A DNA stretch of 5,121 bases from assembly GCA_003456175.1 (NCBI GenBank), contig DMPB01000103.1, positions 14,449 through 19,569 on the forward strand, given 5' to 3'. The notes beneath the pieces are model-generated. The model saw only the letters and a list, made by a program, of their open reading frames with translations. It did no database searches and was not told the origin of the DNA. This DNA comes from Chitinophagaceae bacterium (lineage in GTDB: Bacteria > Bacteroidota > Bacteroidia > Chitinophagales > Chitinophagaceae). Each line of letters opens with the position of its first letter. Position 1 is the first letter of the stretch. This document shows, piece by piece, positions 1 to 4,576 of this stretch. The position numbers and the translations under genes were made by a program.

Positions 1-436
1 GTTGGTGAATCATTACTTCACCATGCGGAAAAATATAGCGGCGACCTTTTGTGCCTACACTTAACAAAATACTGCCCATACTTGCAGCTAAACCCATACA
101 AATGGTGCTTACAGGGCTGCTAATCATTTTAATTGTATCGTACATTACCATACCGCTTGTAACAACACCACCGGGGCTATTGATATACAATTTAATTTCT
201 TCGCCCGGCTTATCGGCATCAAGAAGTAATAGTTTGCTAACCACATCTCTTGCGCTTTTATCGTCTACAGGCCCCCATAAGTACACAGCTCTTTTATCGA
301 AGAAGAGTTTTTCCACCTTCTTCATCATTTGTGGGCCAACTTGTTGCTCTTTTTGTTGCTCTTTGCTTTCGTCATCATCTTCATTCATTTGCCAAGGGGC
401 AAGCATATATTTATTCGTCAACATGTGCGTGTTCAT
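1..436 (-). CDS. ClpP-family serine peptidase, divergent second paralogue (3' end outside window)
   Basis: This is a second Clp protease proteolytic subunit, expected to act in the cytoplasm as part of a barrel-shaped peptidase fed by a Clp ATPase. Reading from an ATG at 436 the frame stays open for 145 codons to the window edge. Family landmarks are YINSPGG (residues 84-90), the nucleophile Ser119 in GLAASMG, and His144 in MIHQ. The Ser-His spacing of 25 matches E. coli ClpP; the catalytic Asp would lie beyond the edge. The first 35 or so residues are unusual: an acidic and Gln-rich stretch ([15 protein letters not shown], 19-33) replaces the conserved N-terminal segment that forms the axial gate in ordinary ClpP. 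Only 16 bases separate it from the upstream clpP, so the two are probably co-transcribed and may form mixed rings (inference). Later in-frame ATGs (residues 5, 11, 17) are possible starts. The family call is secure; the start is less so. Confidence 0.93.
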   Translation of the reverse strand, partial: MNTHMLTNKYMLAPWQMNEDDDESKEQQKEQQVGPQMMKKVEKLFFDKRAVYLWGPVDDKSARDVVSKLLLLDADKPGEEIKLYINSPGGVVTSGMVMYDTIKMISSPVSTICMGLAASMGSILLSVGTKGRRYIFPHGEVMIHQ

Positions 437-452
437 TTACGTAAGTGAAAAA

Positions 453-1145
453 TTAAATTCTATTCAGCTTTCTAGGATTCACTAAAAGCACTTCATCTAC
501 AAGGCCGTAGGCTTTTGCTTCTTCGCCAGTCATCCAATAGTCGCGGTCGCTATCTTTTTCAATTTGTTCAATGGTTTGGCCGGTATGGTGGGCAATAATT
601 TCGTATAGCTCGTACTTTATTTTTTTGATTTCACGAGCCGTTACTTGAATGTCGCTTGCTTGTCCGCCAATGGCGCCGCTTGGCTGATGAATCATAATAC
701 GAGCATGCTTTAAAGCAGTTCGCTTGCCTTTAACACCAGCGCCTAACAATACTGCTCCCATGCTAGCCGCCATACCGGTACAAATAGTACTAACATCGGG
801 GCCAATAAATTGCATTGTATCATAAATGCCTAAACCTGCATATACACTACCGCCGGGGCTGTTGATATACATTTGAATATCGCGTGTACGGTCGGTGCTT
901 TCTAAAAATAAAAGCTGTGCGGTTACAATATTGGCTACATAATCATTCACCTGCTCTCCCATAAAAATGATACGGTCCATCATTAAACGGCTGAACACAT
1001 CCATTTGTGCAATGTTTAGTGGGCGTTCCTCAATGATATATGGCGTGAGGTTGGTAATTTGATGATTGGTGAAATTATGCAAAGTGGCACTGCTAATGTT
1101 GCGATGCTTCACTGCGTAGCGTTCAAATTCTTTTCCAAAATCCAT
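453..1145 (-). CDS. clpP: ATP-dependent Clp protease proteolytic subunit ClpP
   Basis: Canonical ClpP, 230 residues, the peptidase core of ClpXP/ClpAP-type proteases that degrade unfolded and tagged cytoplasmic proteins. The catalytic triad is visible: Ser128 in GMAASMG, His153 in MIHQPSG and Asp202 in DRDYW. The spacings (25 and 49) equal those of E. coli Ser97, His122 and Asp171. The oligomer-forming and gating N-terminus is present (PYIIEE from residue 35, then [13 protein letters not shown]), as are YINSPGG (93-99) and the C-terminal YGLVDEV. The protein is longer than the E. coli enzyme because of about 30 extra N-terminal residues ([15 protein letters not shown]...), a type of extension I recognise from Bacteroidota ClpP. 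A divergent ClpP paralogue follows 16 bases downstream. A terminator at 1201-1225 and a weak promoter candidate at 1187-1220 suggest that transcription of the clpP pair starts just upstream. No frameshift or missing residue is seen. Confidence 0.98.
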   Translation of the reverse strand: MDFGKEFERYAVKHRNISSATLHNFTNHQITNLTPYIIEERPLNIAQMDVFSRLMMDRIIFMGEQVNDYVANIVTAQLLFLESTDRTRDIQMYINSPGGSVYAGLGIYDTMQFIGPDVSTICTGMAASMGAVLLGAGVKGKRTALKHARIMIHQPSGAIGGQASDIQVTAREIKKIKYELYEIIAHHTGQTIEQIEKDSDRDYWMTGEEAKAYGLVDEVLLVNPRKLNRI

Positions 1146-1186
1146 GGTGCTAAATATTTATCGTTTGTACGTAAGCAATTTAAGGG

Positions 1187-1220
1187 CAAATTGTATGCAA
1201 ATAAAAATGCCCCGACAAAA
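1187..1220 (-). promoter_or_regulatory. possible Bacteroidota-type promoter for the clpP pair
   Basis: On the minus strand a TTTTG (1220-1216) is followed after 20 bases by TACAATTTG (1195-1187). This resembles the Bacteroidota sigma-A pattern TTTG / TAnnTTTG, but the second box has one extra base between TA and TTTG. It would start transcription about 35 bases before the clpP ATG. It overlaps the terminator of the upstream unit, a compact but plausible arrangement. The match is imperfect, so this is a weak call. Confidence 0.3.
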
Positions 1221-1225
1221 GGGCA
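1201..1225 (-). terminator. intrinsic terminator after the upp / small-protein unit
   Basis: On the minus strand TGCCC (1225-1221) and GGGCA (1212-1208) form a 5-bp stem with an 8-base loop. It is followed directly by TTTTTAT (1207-1201), a classic stem plus U-run. It lies about 70 bases after the stop of the 58-residue gene and before the clpP start, so it probably separates the two transcription units. The plus strand also has a T-run after the stem (GTTTTT), so the structure could work in both directions. Confidence 0.65.
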
Positions 1226-1270
1226 GTTTTTACGATATAAATAACAGCTTTTCGTTGTTTTAGTTGTATA

Positions 1271-1284
1271 CCTTACGGTAAATG
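1271..1284 (+). repeat. dispersed 14-mer CCTTACGGTAAATG, copy 1
   Basis: Exact copy of the repeated word, with TA before it giving the 16-mer TACCTTACGGTAAATG (1269-1284). It is intergenic, ten bases beyond the stop codon of the 58-residue gene and on the strand opposite to that gene. It contains the odd-length palindrome TTAC-G-GTAA, and TACC/GGTA arms around TTAC. Together with the minus-strand copy at 1499-1512 it frames the small gene as a perfect inverted repeat. Confidence 0.8.
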
Positions 1285-1293
1285 CCGGCGCTG

Positions 1294-1470
1294 TTAGTCT
1301 AAAAAATCATCCTCATTGGTTTTGGGGCCATACTTATCGAATAGTTTATCGATAGCACCGCCAAAAATGGGAAACTTTTCTTTAGCGAAGTTTTTGATTT
1401 CTTCTACGGCAGCGTAAGCCTGCTCTTCGGTAAGGCCACGTGCCATAAGTCGGTTGATAAGTTCTTGCAT
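1294..1470 (-). CDS. 58-residue hypothetical helical small protein
   Basis: A short gene encoding 58 residues, MQELINRLMARGLTEEQA at the N-terminus and DDFLD at the C-terminus. I do not recognise a named family. The sequence looks like a real protein. It has a helix-turn-helical-hairpin pattern: a first amphipathic helix, then GLTEEQAYAAVEEIKNFAKEK, then FPIFGGAIDKLFDKYG and an acidic tail. The style (LTEEQA...VxxFxKEKxP...G.ID.LF) resembles small domains of the DUF2267/DUF2780 sort, but that is only an impression. The ATG at 1470 is the only good start, since the frame has a TGA shortly upstream. The gene lies 53 bases after upp on the same strand and ends before a terminator, so it is probably co-transcribed with upp. 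Inverted copies of the dispersed repeat flank it. No catalytic residues are evident; a binding or structural role is a guess. Confidence 0.8.
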   Translation of the reverse strand: MQELINRLMARGLTEEQAYAAVEEIKNFAKEKFPIFGGAIDKLFDKYGPKTNEDDFLD

Positions 1471-1498
1471 GCTAGTGTTGGTTAAGGTTGTGCTTATT

Positions 1499-1512
1499 CA
1501 TTTACCGTAAGG
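1499..1512 (-). repeat. dispersed 14-mer CCTTACGGTAAATG, copy 2
   Basis: Exact copy on the minus strand in the upp to small-gene gap; the full 16-mer TACCTTACGGTAAATG spans 1514-1499. Here the hairpin potential is larger, because CATTACC precedes the TTAC loop and GGTAAATG follows it, giving a 7-bp stem with one bulged A. The final ATG of the word begins a nine-codon reading frame ending one base before the 58-residue gene. It forms a perfect 16-bp inverted repeat with the copy at 1269-1284. Confidence 0.8.
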
Positions 1513-1523
1513 TAATGAGCTGC

Positions 1524-2177
1524 TTACGATTGCATTTTAGTACCAAAAGCTAAGTCGCCAGCATCGCCAAGGCCCGGTACAATGTAGCCTTTAGCAGTAA
1601 GTTCTTCATCGATATCGCCGCACCAAATAGTAATGTTGCTGCCGCACTCACGTTCTATAAACTCAATACCAATGCTGCTTGCAATAGCACATACAATATG
1701 AATTTGACTTGGTTCTGCGTCTTCAGTCATCATATGAATGGTTTTCACCAATGAAGCGCCGGTGGCTAGCATAGGGTCGCATAAAATGAGTACTCGGTTA
1801 TCAATAGATGGACAACTTATATATTCTAGAGCAATTTCAAAGCTGCCATCGCGATTGTGCTTACGATAGGCACTTACAAAGGCATTATCGGCACGATCGA
1901 AATAGTTGAGCATACCCTGATGCATAGGCAAGCCAGCCCTTAAAATGGCTGCGATAATCGGTTGGCTAGCCAGCACCTTACTACTATGAATGCCAAGCGG
2001 TGTTTGAATATCTACCTCGTTGAACGCCATGCTTTTACTGATTTCGTAGGCTGCCACTTCGGCAATACGCTCGAGGTTACGACGAAAACGCATTCTGTCG
2101 TTTTGTACTTCAGTGTTACGTAGTTCGCTTACCCAGTTGCTGATAAGGCTATGTTGTTCGCTAAGGTTAATTACCAT
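1524..2177 (-). CDS. upp: uracil phosphoribosyltransferase
   Basis: Cytoplasmic pyrimidine-salvage enzyme joining uracil and PRPP to give UMP and pyrophosphate. The 217-residue length fits the family (E. coli Upp is about 208). The PRPP-binding loop is clear in LILCDPMLATGAS (130-142), with Asp134 and the TGAS turn. ILRAGLPM (78-85) matches the conserved substrate-site segment. The uracil-recognition segment GYIVPGLGDAGD (197-208) is followed by the usual FGTK near the C-terminus. The ATG at 2177 places a normal N-terminus of about 25 residues before the conserved DRMRFRRNLERI. A strong promoter sits about 60 bases upstream, and anmK is divergent. The 58-residue gene follows on the same strand and probably shares the transcript. 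Nothing is truncated or missing. Confidence 0.97.
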   Translation of the reverse strand: MVINLSEQHSLISNWVSELRNTEVQNDRMRFRRNLERIAEVAAYEISKSMAFNEVDIQTPLGIHSSKVLASQPIIAAILRAGLPMHQGMLNYFDRADNAFVSAYRKHNRDGSFEIALEYISCPSIDNRVLILCDPMLATGASLVKTIHMMTEDAEPSQIHIVCAIASSIGIEFIERECGSNITIWCGDIDEELTAKGYIVPGLGDAGDLAFGTKMQS

Positions 2178-2237
2178 TGGGCTGTTTATTTATTTACTGT
2201 AAGAATGTACCTTGTGCCGCTCAAACTTGCAAGCGGG

Positions 2238-2269
2238 CAAAACTACCCACCTTTAAGCAGGTTTGCAAA
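2238..2269 (-). promoter_or_regulatory. Bacteroidota-type promoter of upp
   Basis: On the minus strand TTTG (2269-2266) is followed after exactly 20 bases by TAGTTTTG (2245-2238). The second box is a perfect match to the known Bacteroidota -7 element TAnnTTTG, and the spacing fits the usual 19-21. Transcription would start near 2232, leaving a leader of about 55 bases before the upp ATG. The -33 box lies within the palindrome TTTGCAAA (2262-2269). An imperfect inverted repeat, CAAACTTGC (2222-2230) and GCAGGTTTG (2257-2265), surrounds the -7 box. Confidence 0.7.
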
Positions 2270-2279
2270 TTTTCAAGTT

Positions 2280-3368
2280 ATGGTGTATAGAGTAATTGGT
2301 TTGATGAGTGGTAGCAGCCTCGATGGTTTAGATGTAGCTTTCGTGCATGTAGATGATAGTGGCGGTAAGTGGTCGTATCAATTGGTGCATACCGATTGCA
2401 TTGCATACGACGATGTATTGCTGGCTCGGTTAAAAAATGCTACTCAATTATCCGCATACGATTATGCAGTGTTACATGCCGATTATGGCCGTTGGATGGG
2501 CGAACAAATCAATGCTTTCATTGAAAAACATGGCTTGTGGCATCAAGTGCAGTTAATTGCTAGCCATGGGCATACTACATTTCATGTGCCTGCATCGGGT
2601 GTAACCGGACAAATAGGCTGCGGAGCTACTTTAGCGGCAGTAACAGGCATTAATGTGGTAAGCGACCTCCGTGTGATGGATGTTGCACTTGGCGGCCAAG
2701 GAGCACCTATTGTACCCATAGGCGAAAAGTTGTTATTGGGCGATTATCGTTATTTCCTCAACCTTGGAGGTATTGCTAATATTAGCGTTAATGCCGATAC
2801 TTATCTTGCGTACGATGTTACGGCAGCTAACCGTGTGTTAAACATGTTGGTGGCTCCTTCTGGTGCTGCTTATGATGCTGGTGGTGCTATTGCCGCAACA
2901 GGTAAGGTAGATACGCCTACATTAACCCAATTGAATGCACAAGCATTTTTCAAGCAGTCTGCACCCAAGTCGTTAGCAAATGATTTTGGAACCGATGTTT
3001 TGTATCCGATTGTTGCGAATGCAGGATTATCGATGGCCGATGCCTTGTGTACTTTTACAGAGCATATTGCCATGCAAATTGGATATGCCGTTGCCGCACA
3101 TTATAAAGGCGAACCTTACGGTAAAATGATGATATGCGGTGGTGGTGCCTTCAATACGTATTTGGTAGAACGTATACAGCATTATGTAAAAGCTTGCAAC
3201 ATTACTGTAGAAGTGCCCGATTCACAACTAGTAGCTTACAAAGAAGCATTAGTGATGGCGTTACTAGGTGTACTACGCTGGCGCGAAGAAAATACGGTGT
3301 TGCACAGTGTAACAGGTGCTACAAGAAGTAGTATTGGTGGTGCTGTATGGATTGGTCAAGAGGCATAA
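2280..3368 (+). CDS. anmK: anhydro-N-acetylmuramic acid kinase
   Basis: Cytoplasmic murein-recycling kinase that hydrolyses the 1,6-anhydro bond of anhydro-MurNAc and phosphorylates it to MurNAc-6-phosphate using ATP. The protein is 362 residues (E. coli AnmK 369). It shows the ASKHA-type phosphate loop GLMSGSSLDGLD (7-18), SHGHT (95-99), the signature SDLRVMDVALGGQGAP (128-143) with the probable catalytic base Asp134, NLGGIAN (161-167), CGGGAFN (286-292) and the C-terminal TGATRSSIGG (345-354). The start at 2280 was chosen because the family begins a few residues before GxMSGTSLDG. The frame stays open upstream to an ATG at 2151 inside upp and another at 2205, but those extra residues do not look like the family. 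The nucleotide-side segment reads DVTAANRVLN (179-188), where the enterobacterial enzyme has a GPGN-type sequence. It is divergent from upp and convergent with the DUF4442 gene. No convincing promoter was found. Confidence 0.96.
   Translation: MVYRVIGLMSGSSLDGLDVAFVHVDDSGGKWSYQLVHTDCIAYDDVLLARLKNATQLSAYDYAVLHADYGRWMGEQINAFIEKHGLWHQVQLIASHGHTTFHVPASGVTGQIGCGATLAAVTGINVVSDLRVMDVALGGQGAPIVPIGEKLLLGDYRYFLNLGGIANISVNADTYLAYDVTAANRVLNMLVAPSGAAYDAGGAIAATGKVDTPTLTQLNAQAFFKQSAPKSLANDFGTDVLYPIVANAGLSMADALCTFTEHIAMQIGYAVAAHYKGEPYGKMMICGGGAFNTYLVERIQHYVKACNITVEVPDSQLVAYKEALVMALLGVLRWREENTVLHSVTGATRSSIGGAVWIGQEA
3114..3128 (+). repeat. near-copy of the dispersed word (CCTTACGGTAAAATG), inside anmK
   Basis: Same word with one extra A before the final ATG. 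It lies in the anmK reading frame and encodes Pro-Tyr-Gly-Lys-Met (residues 279-283), just before the conserved CGGGAFN. The 9-base palindrome TTACGGTAA is intact. It may be a chance or selected occurrence; the match to the exact copies over CCTTACGGTAAA is 12 of 12. Confidence 0.5.
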
Positions 3369-3386
3369 TAAAGTGTGCATGTAGGC

Positions 3387-3406
3387 TTAAACCCTTCGGG
3401 CTTTAA
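3387..3406. terminator. possible hairpin between convergent anmK and DUF4442 genes
   Basis: TTAAACCC (3387-3394) can pair with GGGcTTTAA (3398-3406) around a TTC loop, giving eight pairs with one bulged C. It starts 18 bases after the anmK stop and covers the last codons of the convergent gene. There is no T-run after the stem on the plus strand, so terminator activity is uncertain. Confidence 0.3.
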
Positions 3407-3869
3407 AACTCCATGTAAACCAAAACTCGGCAACTACCTCACCTTGTTCATTCGTGCCAATGGTATGGCACTTGTGTTGCGTACCTTCTTGCGTACTAAT
3501 AGCTGTTTCAATTGCTTGTTGCAATAAATGTCCTTCAGCACATGTAAATACAATTTGTCCCGTTGCTTTCTTGTAAAACTTACCTGTGCTTTCTATCACA
3601 AGCATGCTAACAGCGGGCTGCCGTTGGTATAGATGCCCCATGGCTAATACACCTGTACTTACTTCGGCGGCCATACTTAAAATAGCAAAGTAGATAGAGC
3701 GAAAAGGGTTTTTATTGAACCACTTTTGCCGAACCATCACTTTGGCAGTATTGCTATCAAGCGATTGTAATCGTAACCCTGCTAGCCAAGCCGATGGTAG
3801 CTGCGTAAGCATAAACAGCTTAAACTGTATTGGGTTGGTTATTTTTTGTTGAAATGCGTGAAAGGCCAT
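3387..3869 (-). CDS. DUF4442 hot-dog-fold protein (thioesterase-like)
   Basis: A 160-residue protein I assign to the DUF4442 family, whose members adopt the hot-dog fold of acyl-CoA thioesterases. Supporting features are the N-terminal LPSAWLAGLRLQSLDSNTAKVMV (24-46), the motif KNPFRSIYFAILSMAAEVSTG (53-73) corresponding to the central hot-dog helix, and alternating beta-strands afterwards (VSMLVIES, GQIVFTC, EVVAEFWFTWSF). A precise substrate cannot be read from the sequence, and thioesterase activity is inferred from the fold. There is no signal peptide, so it is expected in the cytoplasm. The ATG at 3869 gives the normal family start. The gene is convergent with anmK (18-base gap) and separated from the upstream thioredoxin-like gene by a strong hairpin, so it is probably transcribed alone. 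A partial -7 box, TAGCTTTA (3890-3883), lies very close to the start. Confidence 0.85.
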   Translation of the reverse strand: MAFHAFQQKITNPIQFKLFMLTQLPSAWLAGLRLQSLDSNTAKVMVRQKWFNKNPFRSIYFAILSMAAEVSTGVLAMGHLYQRQPAVSMLVIESTGKFYKKATGQIVFTCAEGHLLQQAIETAISTQEGTQHKCHTIGTNEQGEVVAEFWFTWSFKARRV

Positions 3870-3948
3870 GCGTAAATATAAGTAAAGCTAGATTGTGTGA
3901 TAGCGTGTGTACTGAAAAGCGGTATCGTAACTAACTAATCATATGTTT

Positions 3949-3973
3949 ATGGGGCGGCCGGAGGCCGCCCCAT
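3949..3973 (-). terminator. strong GC-rich hairpin, probable terminator of the thioredoxin-like gene
   Basis: ATGGGGCGGCC (3949-3959) and GGCCGCCCCAT (3963-3973) form a perfect 11-bp stem with a 3-base GGA loop. It starts 27 bases after the stop codon of the minus-strand thioredoxin-like gene, the usual place for a terminator. Neither side has a clean T-run, so a rho-independent call is not certain. Processing or mRNA-end protection is another possibility. The rest of 3870-4000 shows nothing else recognisable. Confidence 0.6.
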
Positions 3974-4000
3974 GTGTAATTAAACAACGATAATGGTTTA

Positions 4001-4492
4001 CTAGCTTTTTGGATAATTCGCAGGTAATAAAGCTGCTGCACGCCATTGGTGAAAAAATTCTAAGATTTTGGCTTTGTCGTACCCTTTACCTTCTTCTAAG
4101 TATGCCGAATTTTGAGTGTGGATGCGGTTGCCATTCGCATCTAGCACTATAAAAACGGGAAACCCAAAGCGTTGCGGAAAACCTAGCGACTCGAAAACAG
4201 CTTCGTTTTTATTTTCTTTACTATAATTCAAATGATATAACACATAATTAGCCTTGAGTGCACTATCGAGTTGTGCATCGGAAGTGGTTAAAGCATTAAA
4301 ACGGCGGCACCAAATGCACCAATTACCTCCAGCCATTAATAACACATGCTTACCTTCTTTTTTTGCCTTGGCTACTGCTGCAGCAATATCGGATTTTGCG
4401 TTGGCATCGGGCTTATATACGGCGGTAGTATCGCCCGCAAATACATTTACCGTAAGGAATGAAAACAAGAAAATAAATAATAGTCTACTCAT
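4001..4492 (-). CDS. exported thioredoxin-fold protein with CIWC motif (Thioredoxin_7-like)
   Basis: A 163-residue thioredoxin-fold protein that probably acts on disulfides in the periplasm. An N-terminal signal peptide is evident: MSRLLFIFLFSFLTVNVFA (1-19), with an AxA-like VFA site before Gly20 and no lipobox Cys. The fold signature is VLLMAGGNWCIWCRRF (50-65), with the redox pair Cys59 and Cys62. A later FGFPVFIVLDANG (109-121) carries the cis-proline Pro112. The extended region between these and the CIWC motif resemble the Thioredoxin_7 / DUF255-related group rather than thioredoxin itself (WCGPC). The substrate is unknown. The ATG at 4492 gives the signal peptide directly. The gene follows the MlaE-like permease gene by 84 bases on the same strand, and a strong hairpin lies after its stop. 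An exact copy of the dispersed repeat lies inside the signal-peptide codons (4444-4457) and another just upstream (4518-4531). Confidence 0.9.
   Translation of the reverse strand: MSRLLFIFLFSFLTVNVFAGDTTAVYKPDANAKSDIAAAVAKAKKEGKHVLLMAGGNWCIWCRRFNALTTSDAQLDSALKANYVLYHLNYSKENKNEAVFESLGFPQRFGFPVFIVLDANGNRIHTQNSAYLEEGKGYDKAKILEFFHQWRAAALLPANYPKS
4444..4457 (-). repeat. dispersed 14-mer CCTTACGGTAAATG, copy 3 (in coding DNA)
   Basis: Exact minus-strand copy inside the thioredoxin-like gene, within the codons for Phe-Leu-Thr-Val-Asn of the signal peptide. It is preceded by TT rather than TA, so only 14 bases match. With the plus-strand copy at 4518-4531 it forms perfect 14-bp inverted arms separated by 60 bases spanning the gene's start codon. 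Confidence 0.8.
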
Positions 4493-4517
4493 TTAATAGA
4501 TTTTTTACAAAAATGTA

Positions 4518-4531
4518 CCTTACGGTAAATG
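4518..4531 (+). repeat. dispersed 14-mer CCTTACGGTAAATG, copy 4
   Basis: Exact plus-strand copy in the gap between the permease stop and the thioredoxin-like start; the 16-mer TACCTTACGGTAAATG spans 4516-4531. It points against the direction of the flanking genes. The preceding AATGTACCTT also occurs at 2204-2213 in the upp/anmK gap, suggesting that the conserved unit may extend further on this side. Confidence 0.8.
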
Positions 4532-4576
4532 TTCAATGCCGTTTTCGGGAAATCGCAGCAAAAATTGGGTTGTTGG

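Noticed and set aside
51..485. Plus-strand open frame of 144 codons
   Set aside because: It is antisense to the two clpP genes, whose minus-strand frames carry clear catalytic motifs. Its own translation is low-complexity and unlike any family.
1521..1867. TGCTTACGAT occurring twice (1521-1530 and 1858-1867)
   Set aside because: Ten bases, both in upp coding DNA, with no palindromic structure and no further copies seen; chance is adequate.
2151..2279. N-terminal extension of AnmK from an upstream ATG
   Set aside because: The extra 43 residues overlap upp and its promoter region and do not resemble the family, which starts just before GLMSGSSLDG.
2870..3073. Minus-strand open frame within anmK
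   Set aside because: It overlaps strongly supported anmK codons and has no recognisable protein features.
4254..4496. Plus-strand 80-codon frame
   Set aside because: It is antisense to the thioredoxin-like gene with its signal peptide and CIWC motif.
4508..4517. TACATTTTTG on the minus strand as a -7 box for the thioredoxin-like gene
   Set aside because: It does not fit TAnnTTTG spacing, and the only upstream TTG (4537-4535) gives a short spacer of about 17 bases. It is too weak to list.
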